Shown here: positions 7,799 through 16,540 of the stretch, one piece after another | Position numbering within the stretch: the first letter of the stretch is position 1 | Layout: each line of letters starts with the position of its first letter | Position numbers and translations under genes: made by a program | Assembly (NCBI GenBank): GCA_026625625.1 | Contig: CP113055.1 | Span: 2,606,501-2,670,500, forward strand | Source: Blastomonas sp. SL216 | GTDB taxonomy: Bacteria; Pseudomonadota; Alphaproteobacteria; Sphingomonadales; Sphingomonadaceae | Direction of reading: 5' to 3' | DNA: 64,000 bases | The notes under the pieces: generated by a model | What the model was told of the DNA's origin: nothing | Databases searched by the model: none | What the model saw: the letters and a program-made list of their open reading frames with translations, nothing else

Positions 7799-9922
7799 AT
7801 GGCCGAACGGTCCTTCAAGGCTGAGGTCGAAAGACTGAAGGCGGGCGATGGCGAGGTCTTCGAAGGCGAAGGCATTCTCGCCGTGACCAAGGCGCTGCTG
7901 CAATCGGGGGTGGCCTATGTCGGCGGCTATCAGGGCTCGCCGATCAGCCATCTGATGGATGTGTTCGCCGATGCAAGCGAACTGATGGCGGGGCTCGGCG
8001 TTCATTTCGAAAGCTCGGCCAGCGAAGCGACCGCAGCCGCGATGCTCGCGGCCTCGGTCAATTATCCGCTGCGCGGCGCGGTCGCGTGGAAATCGGTGGT
8101 GGGGACCAATGTCGCCTCCGATGCGCTGTCCAACGTGGCCTCGGGCGGGGTCACGGGCGGCGCGCTGATCATCGTGGGCGAGGATTATGGCGAAGGCTCG
8201 TCGATCATGCAGGAGCGCACCCATGCCTTTGCGATGAAATCGCAGATGTGGCTGCTCGACCCGCGCCCCAGCCTGCCGGTGCTGGTCGATATGGTCGAGC
8301 AGGGCTTTGCCTTGTCCGAAGCGTCGAACACGCCGGTGATGCTGGAACTGCGCGTGCGCGCCTGCCACATGACCGGAAGCTTCGTTGCCCGCGACAACCG
8401 ACGCCCGCCGCTGACCGTTGCGGAGGCGGCGCAATCGCCCCGGCGCGACACCAGCCGCATCGTCCTGCCGCCCGCCAACTTTCTGCACGAGGTCGAGAAG
8501 ATCGAGAAGCGCTGGCCGGCGGGAATCAGGTTCGTGCAGGACAACCGGCTCAACGAGCATTTCGGCACGCAAGAGGATGATATCGGCATCATCGTCCAGG
8601 GCGGGCTGTTCAACTCGCTCAACCGTGCGCTCGAGCTGCTCGGCCTGTCGGATGCCTATGGCGATGCGCAGCTGCCGATCTACGTCCTCAACGTCACCTA
8701 TCCGCTGATCCCCGACGAGGTGCAGGCATTTTGCGCCGGCAAAAGCGCCGTCCTGATCGTCGAGGAAGGCCAGCCCGAATTCATCGAGCATGAGCTCAAT
8801 ACCCTGGTCCGCAGGGCCGATCTGAACACGCGGATCGTCGGCAAGGCCATGCTGCCGCGATCAGGCGAATATACCGCCGCCGTGATCAAGCAGGGGGTGG
8901 CGCAATTCCTGCACGCGCATGCACCCGGCCGCGCGCCAGCGCCGGAGCCAGCCGCACCCGCCCCGCTGCCCGCCAGCGCCGTACCGCAGCGCCCGGCAGG
9001 GTTCTGCACCGGCTGCCCGGAGCGGCCGATCTTTTCCGCGATGAAGCTGGTGCAGAAGGACATTGGCGAGCTGCACGTCTCTGCCGATATCGGCTGCCAT
9101 CTGTTCTCGATCCTGCCGCCCTTCCATATCGGCAACACGACCATGGGCTATGGCCTGGGCACCGCAGGCGCATCGGCGTTCAAGCCCGAAGGCAAGCGCG
9201 CGGTCGCCATCATGGGCGATGGCGGCTTCTGGCATAACGGCCTCACCTCCGGCATCGGCAATGCGGTGTTCAACAAGGACGACACGCTCACGATCATCGT
9301 CGACAATGGCTATTCCGCCGCAACGGGCGGGCAGGACATCCTCTCGTCCAAGGCGACCGCGCCGCAGCGCAGCACCAACAACCCGATCGAAAAGGCGGTG
9401 CGCGGCGTCGGCATCACCTGGGCGCAGACGCGCACGCGCACCTATGACGTTGCCGGAATGCGCGATGCCATCCGCGACGCGCTGACCTCGCCCGAAAAGG
9501 GCCCCAAGGTGCTGGTCGCCCAGTCGGAATGCCAGCTCAACCGCCAGCGCCGGATCAAGCCGCAAATCGCCAAGGCGATGAAATCCGGGCAGCGCGTGGT
9601 GCGCGAACGCTTCGGCGTTGACCCCGACACCTGCACCGGCGACCATAGCTGCATCCGCCTGTCGGGATGTCCGTCGCTCACCATCCGCCCCAATCCCGAT
9701 CCCCTGCGCCAGGACCCGGTCGCGCATGTCGAGAACAGCTGTGTCGGCTGCGGCGTCTGCGGCGAGGTCAGCCACGCGGCGGTGCTGTGCCCGTCCTTCT
9801 ACAAGGCACGCGTCATTTCCAACCCCAGCCGCACCGACCGCTGGCGGCAGAAGATGCGCCAATGGGGCATCGGCCTGATGCAGCGCCGTTCGGCGCGCAA
9901 GATTGCCGCGAGGGCGTTTTGA
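7799..9922 (+). CDS. iorA: Indolepyruvate ferredoxin oxidoreductase-type alpha subunit
   Basis: A 707-residue thiamine pyrophosphate and iron-sulphur enzyme subunit predicted to oxidise aryl- or branched-chain 2-oxo acids to acyl-CoA with reduction of ferredoxin. Domains in order: N-terminal pyrimidine-binding domain (AYVGGYQGSPISHLMD, about 37-52), central domain, a CTGCPERP block at about 402 as in IorA, the TPP-binding motif GDGGFWHNG near 471, and a C-terminal ferredoxin-like domain with two Cys clusters (CTGDHSC.. at about 611 and CVGCGVCGEV at about 647). The stop overlaps the beta-subunit start (TGATG). Adjacent KynB-like hydrolase and nearby amine/amino-acid oxidase support amino-acid-derived 2-oxo acids as substrates. 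Confidence 0.9.
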   Translation: MAERSFKAEVERLKAGDGEVFEGEGILAVTKALLQSGVAYVGGYQGSPISHLMDVFADASELMAGLGVHFESSASEATAAAMLAASVNYPLRGAVAWKSVVGTNVASDALSNVASGGVTGGALIIVGEDYGEGSSIMQERTHAFAMKSQMWLLDPRPSLPVLVDMVEQGFALSEASNTPVMLELRVRACHMTGSFVARDNRRPPLTVAEAAQSPRRDTSRIVLPPANFLHEVEKIEKRWPAGIRFVQDNRLNEHFGTQEDDIGIIVQGGLFNSLNRALELLGLSDAYGDAQLPIYVLNVTYPLIPDEVQAFCAGKSAVLIVEEGQPEFIEHELNTLVRRADLNTRIVGKAMLPRSGEYTAAVIKQGVAQFLHAHAPGRAPAPEPAAPAPLPASAVPQRPAGFCTGCPERPIFSAMKLVQKDIGELHVSADIGCHLFSILPPFHIGNTTMGYGLGTAGASAFKPEGKRAVAIMGDGGFWHNGLTSGIGNAVFNKDDTLTIIVDNGYSAATGGQDILSSKATAPQRSTNNPIEKAVRGVGITWAQTRTRTYDVAGMRDAIRDALTSPEKGPKVLVAQSECQLNRQRRIKPQIAKAMKSGQRVVRERFGVDPDTCTGDHSCIRLSGCPSLTIRPNPDPLRQDPVAHVENSCVGCGVCGEVSHAAVLCPSFYKARVISNPSRTDRWRQKMRQWGIGLMQRRSARKIAARAF

Positions 9923-11364
9923 TGTCTGCATCGGGTCGCATCTCTGTCGCCATCCTGGGCCTGGGCGGCCAGGGCGGCGGCGTGCTGGCGGACTGGGTCG
10001 TCCAGCTCGGCGCGCATAACGGCTATGTCACGCAAGGGACATCGGTACCCGGTGTGGCGCAGCGCACCGGGGCCACTGTCTATTATGTCGAGATGATCCC
10101 GGCCGGCGGGGCGACGCCCCCGCTGCTCGCGCTGATGCCGGTTCCGGGCGATGTCGATATCGTCGTCGCCTCCGAACTGATGGAAGCGGGCCGCGCGATC
10201 CTGCGCGGGTTCGTGACCGACCGCACGGTGCTGATCGGCTCCACCCACCGCGTCTATGCGATCGACGAGAAATCGGCTATGGGCGATGGCCGCGCCAGCG
10301 GCGAGCGGATCCTGACGGCAGCCCGCGAGCGCGCGCGCCGCTTCATCGGCTTTGACATGGACGGGGCAGCCGAGGCCGCGGGCAGCGTGATCAGCTCGGT
10401 CATGTTCGGCGCATTGTGCGCCAGCGGCGCGCTGCCCTTTGCGCGCACCGCCTTTGAAGCGGCGATCGTCGCCGGCGGCAAGGCGGTCGATGCCAATCTG
10501 CGCGGATTTGCGGCAGGCTTTGCCGCAGCTTCGAGCGATAGGCAGGCGGTGCTGGACGCACAGCCCGTGCCCGCCCTGCCCGTCGCCACCAGCGCGCAGG
10601 GCCAGGCATTCCAGGCCCGCATCGAGGCAAACCTGCCCCGGGCGGCGCATTTTTTCGCCATTGAGGGCGCAAGGCGGCTGATGGATTATCAGGATGCCGA
10701 CTATGCGGACCTCTATCTCACCAGGCTGGAAGGCCTGGCCGGCAACGCGGATCTGATCGCGGAGGCAGCCCGCTTTCTTGCCCTGTGGATGTCCTACGAG
10801 GATACGATCCGCGTTGCCGACCTCAAGGTTCGCGAGGGCCGCTTCCGGCGTGTCCGGGATGAGGTCAAGGCCAGGGACGACCAGATCGTCCAGCTGACCG
10901 AATATATGCACCCCAGGCTGGAAGAAATCTGCGAGACCCTGCCCGCCGGCATCGGTCGCGCGATCCTGGCCAGCCCCGGGCTGTCGCGCCGGCTCGCCCG
11001 CCTGTTCGGCAAGGGCCGCCATGTCGAAACAACAAGCCTGCGCTGGTTCGTCATGCTCAACATGCTTGCCGGCATGCGGCGCTGGCGGCGCGGCACCCTG
11101 CGCTACCAGACCGAACAGGCGCGGATCGAAGCCTGGCTGGATCTCGTCCGCAGTGCCGATCCGGAGGTCGCGATCGAGCTGGTCAAATGCCAGCGGCTGA
11201 TCAAGGGCTATGGCGACACGTTCGAGCGGGGGCTGGGCAGCTTCAACCGGATCATGCAGCGCTATCAGACTGGCGGGCTGACGGCGGCAGGTATTGCTCG
11301 GCTGCGCGAGGCAGCGCTGGCCGATGACAAGGGCGATACCCTGCAGGCCGCGCTCGCCGGTTGA
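9922..11364 (+). CDS. iorB: Indolepyruvate oxidoreductase-type beta subunit with long C-terminal extension
   Basis: A 480-residue protein. The first 190 residues are the gamma-type catalytic domain of 2-oxoacid:ferredoxin oxidoreductases: AILGLGGQGGGVLADWV at about 9-25, GTSVPGVAQRTGATVYYVE, and the VASELMEAGRAI region. The remaining 280 residues form a helical domain absent from archaeal IorB, which is about 200 residues, but seen in proteobacterial long versions (possibly DUF6537, from memory). The start is the ATG overlapping the iorA stop. Together the two genes give a two-subunit oxidoreductase; no ferredoxin gene is adjacent. It converges on a DUF885 gene with 3 bp between and no clear terminator. 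Confidence 0.85.
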   Translation: MSASGRISVAILGLGGQGGGVLADWVVQLGAHNGYVTQGTSVPGVAQRTGATVYYVEMIPAGGATPPLLALMPVPGDVDIVVASELMEAGRAILRGFVTDRTVLIGSTHRVYAIDEKSAMGDGRASGERILTAARERARRFIGFDMDGAAEAAGSVISSVMFGALCASGALPFARTAFEAAIVAGGKAVDANLRGFAAGFAAASSDRQAVLDAQPVPALPVATSAQGQAFQARIEANLPRAAHFFAIEGARRLMDYQDADYADLYLTRLEGLAGNADLIAEAARFLALWMSYEDTIRVADLKVREGRFRRVRDEVKARDDQIVQLTEYMHPRLEEICETLPAGIGRAILASPGLSRRLARLFGKGRHVETTSLRWFVMLNMLAGMRRWRRGTLRYQTEQARIEAWLDLVRSADPEVAIELVKCQRLIKGYGDTFERGLGSFNRIMQRYQTGGLTAAGIARLREAALADDKGDTLQAALAG

Positions 11365-11367
11365 CGG

Positions 11368-13116
11368 TCAGCGCGGGCGGGCCTGCGCGGCGATCCAGCC
11401 ATCGACCTTCTGCTCCAGCAAGGTCATCGGGAGCTGACCCTGCGCCAGGATCAGATCGTGGAACGCGCGGATATCGAACCGGTCGCCCAGCGCCTGTTCG
11501 GCGCGCTGGCGCATCGCGATGATCCGCAGTTCGCCCACCTTGTAGGCGACAGCGCCCGCCGGCGCGCCGATATAGCGCGCGAGCTCGGTATCGATGTTGA
11601 TATCGGCCAGCGCGGTATTCTCCGCAAAGCACTGGCGCGCCTGGGCATAGTCCCAGCCCATCACATGAATGCCGGTATCGACAACCATGCGGCACGCGCG
11701 CCACATCTCGGTCGACAGGCTGCCAAAGGCCTCATAGGCATCACGATACACGCCCATTTCATGCCCTAGCCGCTCGGCATAGAGCGCCCAGCCCTCACGA
11801 AATGCCAGCAGGTCGCGGGCGCGGCGGAACGACGGTAGGTCCGGGTTCTCGTTGGTGAGCGCGCCATGGGTATGATGCCCCGGCGCGGCCTCGTGCAGGC
11901 TGAGCGCGGGCACCTCGTACAGCGGGCGCTGGTCGAGATGCGAGGTGTTGACGACGAATGTCCCGGCAAAGCCCTTGGCGAAATCCCCACCGCCGCCGCC
12001 GCGCGCAGTGGTATAGCCCTCTTCGAGTTCCGGCGGAACGGGGACGATCGTGAACGGCTGGCGCGGCAGTACCGAGAAATAGCGCGGCAGCAGGCCGTCG
12101 ATCCGCTTGGACGCGGCGGCATATTTCTCGATCAGCCCCTCGCGGCTGGTGGCATAGAAGCGCGGATCGGTGCGCAGGAAGGCGAGCCATTCGGCATAGC
12201 TGCCCTCAAAGCCGGTCGAGGCAATGACCTTGTCCATCTCCCCGCGGATGCGCCTGACCTCGGACAGGCCCAGCGCGTGGATCTGCTCGGCAGACAGGTC
12301 GGTGGTGGTATAGTAGCGCAGCAGGAAATCATAATAGGCCCGCCCGCCCGGCACCGCTGCAATGCCCAGCGGCTTGCGCGCTTTGGCGCGATAGGGCCCG
12401 TCGATAAAGGCGAGCATGGCGCGCTGTGCCGGGCGGATATCCTCGGCCACCAGCCGCTGGGCATCGGCCAGCGCCGCCGGATAGGCCTTGAGCGGGGTGA
12501 GCATCGGGTCCTCGGCCACCGGCACGGCGATCTGCTTGCCCAGGATCGCCACCGCGACATCGACCACCAACGCCGGATGCGTCCAGCCGGTGGCCATGCC
12601 GCGCTCAAGATTCGCGCGTTGTTCGCTGAAATAGCCGGCAATCGCGCGCATGCGGTCCACCCAGGCACGGGCATCGGCTTCGGATCGCAGATCCAGCCCG
12701 CGCGCTGCGGAATAGGGCGTGTTGTAAAAGCCTTCATGCGCGACAAAGGCGAAACGCCGCTCGTCCTGGTCGATGCCTTCGATCCGCCACCCGATCAGAA
12801 CGCGCAGATATTGGCGATCGAGCCTGTCCTCGCCCGCCAGGCCGGCTTCATCCAGCGCATCGAGCGCGGCTGCCATCCGCGCCAGCTCGGCCCGGCGCGC
12901 AGCCATGGCGACCGGAGTCTCGCTCGGCCAGCCGGTGCGCGACCAGGTCGGGTCGGATCGCCCCGCCTCCATCGGATATTCGGCAGAAAAGCGTTCATAC
13001 TGGCCGACAAGATCGGGAAAGGAGGGCGGGCTTGCCGCCGTCAGCAGCGATGCCGCAGCGGCCAGCATCAGCGTTCGCACGACTATCATGGGTCGGCTGG
13101 CACGGGTCATGGGCAT
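11368..13116 (-). CDS. Exported DUF885-family putative metallohydrolase (paralogue 1)
   Basis: A 582-residue DUF885 protein with an N-terminal signal peptide (MIVVRTLMLAAAASLLTAAS). The family hallmark HExxPGHH is intact as LSLHEAAPGHHTHG at about residue 405, followed by FREGWALYAERLGHEMG, which supplies a further Glu and His. The pattern resembles gluzincin-type peptidases, and members are generally annotated as putative peptidases; activity has rarely been tested. The ATG at 13116 follows AGAGG; another ATG two codons later is possible. It is divergent from the second MarR gene across 83 bp, so that regulator is a likely controller. Two further DUF885 genes lie within 13 kb (16541 and 23850). 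Confidence 0.87.
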   Translation of the reverse strand: MPMTRASRPMIVVRTLMLAAAASLLTAASPPSFPDLVGQYERFSAEYPMEAGRSDPTWSRTGWPSETPVAMAARRAELARMAAALDALDEAGLAGEDRLDRQYLRVLIGWRIEGIDQDERRFAFVAHEGFYNTPYSAARGLDLRSEADARAWVDRMRAIAGYFSEQRANLERGMATGWTHPALVVDVAVAILGKQIAVPVAEDPMLTPLKAYPAALADAQRLVAEDIRPAQRAMLAFIDGPYRAKARKPLGIAAVPGGRAYYDFLLRYYTTTDLSAEQIHALGLSEVRRIRGEMDKVIASTGFEGSYAEWLAFLRTDPRFYATSREGLIEKYAAASKRIDGLLPRYFSVLPRQPFTIVPVPPELEEGYTTARGGGGGDFAKGFAGTFVVNTSHLDQRPLYEVPALSLHEAAPGHHTHGALTNENPDLPSFRRARDLLAFREGWALYAERLGHEMGVYRDAYEAFGSLSTEMWRACRMVVDTGIHVMGWDYAQARQCFAENTALADINIDTELARYIGAPAGAVAYKVGELRIIAMRQRAEQALGDRFDIRAFHDLILAQGQLPMTLLEQKVDGWIAAQARPR

Positions 13117-13174
13117 CGGCCTCTCATCTTGGGTTGGCGGGGTTCGCCCGCGCGTCGGTGGCGGATTGAATCGC

Positions 13175-13188
13175 AGCCGTTTTCGGCT
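13175..13188. promoter_or_regulatory. Short inverted repeat AGCCG-TTTT-CGGCT before MarR gene
   Basis: A perfect inverted repeat with 5-bp arms lies 12 bp upstream of the second MarR start codon, in the short divergent gap shared with the DUF885 gene. It could be an autoregulatory operator. Short GC-rich arms occur by chance in this genome, so confidence is low. Confidence 0.2.
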
Positions 13189-13199
13189 AAAGCGCAGCC

Positions 13200-13679
13200 A
13201 TGGATGCCTTCAGGTCGGGAAATCCCGGCGACCCCGCCTTTCGGGTCAAGAGATACCCGTTCTACCTGCTCAACCGTCTGGTGAGCCGGTACAACAGCAT
13301 CATAGACCAGCGGCTGCGCGCGATCGGGCTGGATATCCCGAGCTGGCGGGTGCTGATGATCCTGGGCGAAAGCTCGCCGCGCGGATCGCGCGAAATTGCC
13401 GAAGCCGCCGTCATCAACCTGTCGACGATGACGCGGATCATCCAGCGCATGGCCGCTGCCGGACTGGTGACGACCGCGCCGAGCCCGGATGACGCCCGCG
13501 TGACCTTGGTCGCGCTGGCCCCGCTGGGCGAAAGCCAGCTGGCCGAGGCGCGCCAGGCCACTGCGCCGATCTTTGCCCATCTCACCAACGGGCTGGACCC
13601 GGACGATTTCGACCGCCTCGTCGCGCTGCTCGACCGGCTTCACGACAATCTGGAGCCGCTGGCCCCCAAGGCGGGTTGA
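13200..13679 (+). CDS. MarR-family transcriptional regulator (second)
   Basis: A 159-residue winged-helix protein of normal MarR length. The dimerisation helices include FYLLNRLVSRYNSIIDQRLRAIGLDIPSWRVL; the recognition helix is in INLSTMTRIIQRMAAAGLV (about 80-98), and the wing in PSPDDARVTLVALAP. It is transcribed away from DUF885 paralogue 1 and converges on the FAD oxidase gene with 12 bp between. MarR-type control by a small aromatic or acyl ligand is the family norm. It shares overall layout with the MarR at 4442, but the N-terminal tails differ, so the two probably sense different ligands or control different halves of the island. Confidence 0.9.
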   Translation: MDAFRSGNPGDPAFRVKRYPFYLLNRLVSRYNSIIDQRLRAIGLDIPSWRVLMILGESSPRGSREIAEAAVINLSTMTRIIQRMAAAGLVTTAPSPDDARVTLVALAPLGESQLAEARQATAPIFAHLTNGLDPDDFDRLVALLDRLHDNLEPLAPKAG

Positions 13680-13691
13680 GGGCGCATCGCT

Positions 13692-14993
13692 TCAGTTGGT
13701 CAGATAGGCCAGCGACATCAGCAGCTTGGGCAACAGCGCGGCACCGGCATGGAACCTGACCGGGCTGGGCGCGCGGGGGCGCACCGACAGGGCATCGCGA
13801 TCGCCCGTCGCCAGCATCGCCGCGACCTCGGAGCCGATGGCCGCGTTGGTCGCGATGCCCCGGCCATTGCACGCCTGAATGGCGATGGCATTGTCCCCCA
13901 GCTCATAGATTTCGGGCAGGAACGACGTGTTCACCCAGGCAAGCCCATGCCACAGATAGTCGATCTGCGGATCGGGCATGGTGCTGAAATATTGCGACAG
14001 GCGGCGCTGCGCCTCGCGATAGCAGGCCTTGTCGCCATTCACCGCGAACGACATCGGGAAGGCGGAAATGAGATGGCCCAGGCCATCGAGCCGCGCGGTG
14101 AAGAGATAGGGCATCTTGTCGGTAAAGGCGCCGCCCCGGGGCAGGATCACCTGGCGCTGCGCAGGGTCGAGCGGCATCGAGGCAAACTGGAAGACGTTGA
14201 GCGGCAGCGAAGTACGCCGCATCGCCGGATGCAGCGCCGCATTGCCACCATTGGCGGCCAGCACCAGCCGTTGTGCCCGCACGGTCCCGCCCGGTGTCCG
14301 GCAGACCCAGTGCCCCTGCCGGCGCTCTAACTGCGTCACCGGGCTGTTGGCGAAAAGCCTGGCCCCCTGTTGCTGGGCCGCGTGCGCCACGCCGCGCACA
14401 AAGCCCAGGGGGTTCAGCCCGCCGCCCTCTTCAAAGCGCAGCGCGCCGCAATAGCGATCGGTGCCAAACAGCGCACGGGTCTGCGAGCCATCGATAAAGC
14501 TGACCTTGTGGCCGCGCGCCTGCCATTGCTGCGCCGTGGCCTGCTGCTGCGCGGCCAGCGCATCGGTATGGGCAGGCGTGTAAAAGCCGTCCTGCCGCAT
14601 GTCGCAGTCGATCTCGTGCCGGCGGATCAGGTCGAATATATGCCGGCCGGAACGCCCGATCATGTCGGTCAGCCGTTCGCCAGCCTGCTGACCGAGCACG
14701 GTCTGGATGCTGTCCGGCGTGTGGCGGATATAGTCGGGCGCGACGATGCCGCCGCTGCGGCCGGTGGCCCCATCGCCGAACTGGCCCGCCTCGACCAGCG
14801 CGACATCGACATGGTGTTCGGCCAGGTGCAGCGCCGTCGTCGTCCCGGCAATGCCGCCGCCGATGATCAGCACATCCACATCGCGCGCACCGGCAAGGGC
14901 TTCAGCGCGTGGCGCAGGGCCGGCATTGACGGTCCAGACCGGCCCGGTCAGGCGCTGCTGGCGGTCGCGGTTCGATATCGCCTGATACTGCAT
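13692..14993 (-). CDS. FAD-dependent amine/D-amino-acid oxidase-type oxidoreductase (PuuB/DAO family)
   Basis: A 433-residue flavoprotein. The N-terminal dinucleotide-binding motif is VDVLIIGGGIAGTTTALHLAEHH (about 39-61), followed by VEAGQFGDGATGRSGG, the DAO-family block that contacts FAD. A C-terminal VNTSFLPEIYELGDNAIAIQACNGRGIATN closes the flavin site. The family oxidises secondary or primary amines of amino acids or conjugates (sarcosine, glycine, gamma-glutamylputrescine) to imines or aldehydes plus peroxide. The start is the ATG at 14993; the long upstream extension overlaps the BASS gene and lacks domain similarity. Likely last gene of the minus-strand train that begins with the TonB receptor. 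Confidence 0.85.
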   Translation of the reverse strand: MQYQAISNRDRQQRLTGPVWTVNAGPAPRAEALAGARDVDVLIIGGGIAGTTTALHLAEHHVDVALVEAGQFGDGATGRSGGIVAPDYIRHTPDSIQTVLGQQAGERLTDMIGRSGRHIFDLIRRHEIDCDMRQDGFYTPAHTDALAAQQQATAQQWQARGHKVSFIDGSQTRALFGTDRYCGALRFEEGGGLNPLGFVRGVAHAAQQQGARLFANSPVTQLERRQGHWVCRTPGGTVRAQRLVLAANGGNAALHPAMRRTSLPLNVFQFASMPLDPAQRQVILPRGGAFTDKMPYLFTARLDGLGHLISAFPMSFAVNGDKACYREAQRRLSQYFSTMPDPQIDYLWHGLAWVNTSFLPEIYELGDNAIAIQACNGRGIATNAAIGSEVAAMLATGDRDALSVRPRAPSPVRFHAGAALLPKLLMSLAYLTN

Positions 14994-15138
14994 CACGGCT
15001 TGACCGCACGATCGACAGCGCAGGGCATGGCGGCAGGCCGGCAAAGCCGATGCTTCCCCTTGAGACCTGCCGGATGGAACAACTTCATGGTGACAACTAT
15101 CCTGTTCGCCCGGTGACAGGCGGTGAAATTTCTGGCGT

Positions 15139-16038
15139 TCAGATGGCGGCGTGCCGGGCGTCCGGCAGCGGTGCCCTGCGCCGCGCGACCGCGACAAACA
15201 GCAGCACGACGCACAGCGCGACGGGGGTGTTCATGATCATCGGCAGCGACATCTCGTTATTGCCGACGATCGACACGGCGATGAAAATGGCCGTGCCTTC
15301 CTGGCGCATCAGATGCTCGATGCCGATCGCGACATTCTCCCGATGGGTGAAGCCTGCAAAGCGCACGATGGTCATCACCACCGCGACCATGATCACATTG
15401 AGCGCCACGGTGATCCAGAACAGCGCGCCCAGATTTTCGCGCAGCACCGGCACCTGATCGTAGAGGATCACGGCAAACGAGCTGAAGAGCACGATGGTCG
15501 CGATGTTCTTGAGATAGCGCTTGAACCACAGCGCGAAGGCAGGCTGCCAGGCGCGCACCGCAAAGCCGGTCGCCGCTGGCAGCACGGTGATCGAGAAAAT
15601 ATCCCAGAAGAACGAGGCGAGCGGGACGTTCACGTCCGCTTCCAGCCCCATGAAGTGCAGCAACGCGAAGTGCGCGTAAAACGGCACGACGAAAATGTAG
15701 ATCATGCTGAGGATCAGCGTCATCGACATCGACAGCGCCAGATCGCCCTTGGCCATATCGGTGAACAGGTTGGACAGCATGCCGCCCGGCGTGGTCGCCA
15801 GCAGCACGAAGCCGACCGCCAGCGCCGCCGTCGGCGTGACCGTCAACGCCAGCGTGACGCCGATGGCGGGCGGCACGATCAGCATCGAGCACACCCCGAA
15901 GATCAGCGCGCGGCGATTGCGGAACACCTGGCGGAAATCGTCCGCGGTCAGCGACAGGCCCATCGAGGCCATGATCGCGATCAGCGAGCCGGGCAACAGC
16001 CAGTTGCCCAGCAGGGCCATCAGATCAGCATAGGTCAT
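15139..16038 (-). CDS. Bile acid:sodium symporter (BASS) family transporter
   Basis: A 299-residue inner-membrane protein with about nine to ten hydrophobic segments. Family features include LLATTPGGMLSNLFTDMAKGDLALSMSMT (residues about 80-108), which matches the substrate and Na+ site region of BASS carriers, and EHLMRQEGTAIFIAVSI near the end. BASS members carry bile acids, pyruvate, pantoate or other organic anions with sodium, and here it would import or export an organic acid. It starts 12 bp after the cyclophilin-like gene and is followed after 145 bp by the FAD oxidase, suggesting a role in moving the hydrolysed product into the cytoplasm. Confidence 0.88.
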   Translation of the reverse strand: MTYADLMALLGNWLLPGSLIAIMASMGLSLTADDFRQVFRNRRALIFGVCSMLIVPPAIGVTLALTVTPTAALAVGFVLLATTPGGMLSNLFTDMAKGDLALSMSMTLILSMIYIFVVPFYAHFALLHFMGLEADVNVPLASFFWDIFSITVLPAATGFAVRAWQPAFALWFKRYLKNIATIVLFSSFAVILYDQVPVLRENLGALFWITVALNVIMVAVVMTIVRFAGFTHRENVAIGIEHLMRQEGTAIFIAVSIVGNNEMSLPMIMNTPVALCVVLLFVAVARRRAPLPDARHAAI

Positions 16039-16050
16039 GCGGTGATATCC

Positions 16051-16530
16051 TCAGGCGATTTCGAGCGACAGGGTGCAGGCACCGTTGCGGCGAATGGTCC
16101 GGCAATCGGCCTGCGCCTTGGCGAGGTCTTCATCCAGGATGCGCGCGCAGACATTCGCCTGGATCCAGCCAAAGGGCATCAGCAGGCGGCCGCCGGAACC
16201 GTAGAACAGGCCGATATCGTAGAAGTCCCCCGGCGGCAGGCCCCTGGTGCTGCCAGCCGCGAGATAGGCGAGCACGATATCGCCCGCATCGGGATAGGAG
16301 GTGGCGTTTTCCGGCGGGATCGCCGGATGCGCCATGCCTTCGGGCAGCGTGCTCGCGGGCATCGGCACCGAGATTTCCGGCCCGGTCCAGATCGCGTGGA
16401 TCGCCTCGAACCCGGCCTTGCGCTCGGCCAGATCCCACAGGAATGCGGCCGATATCGGCGCGGCGTCGTCGAGCAGACGACACCGGGCAGAAAGTCCCGA
16501 CTGCGGCTCTACCAGTCTGATGATGCGCAT
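16051..16530 (-). CDS. Small cyclophilin-like protein, probably DUF3830 family
   Basis: A 159-residue protein without signal peptide or membrane segment, read from the ATG at 16530 with GGGGGAG upstream. The pattern fits the small cyclophilin-like fold: an N-terminal ARCRLLDDAAPISAAFLWDLA, a central SYPDAGDIVLAYLAAGST, and FYDIGLFYGSGGRLLMPFGWIQANVC. I assign it to DUF3830 from memory of this pattern; no function is established for that family. It lies between DUF885 paralogue 2 (10 bp) and the BASS transporter (12 bp), so it is part of the peptide operon and may bind or isomerise the imported compound or act with the oxidase. Confidence 0.6.
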   Translation of the reverse strand: MRIIRLVEPQSGLSARCRLLDDAAPISAAFLWDLAERKAGFEAIHAIWTGPEISVPMPASTLPEGMAHPAIPPENATSYPDAGDIVLAYLAAGSTRGLPPGDFYDIGLFYGSGGRLLMPFGWIQANVCARILDEDLAKAQADCRTIRRNGACTLSLEIA

Positions 16531-16540
16531 ATCGCTCCCC

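Noticed and set aside
11866-13284. 472-codon plus-strand frame opposite DUF885 paralogue 1, running into the MarR gene
   Set aside because: Shadow frame; the MarR gene begins at 13200 in another frame with a clear start and domain.
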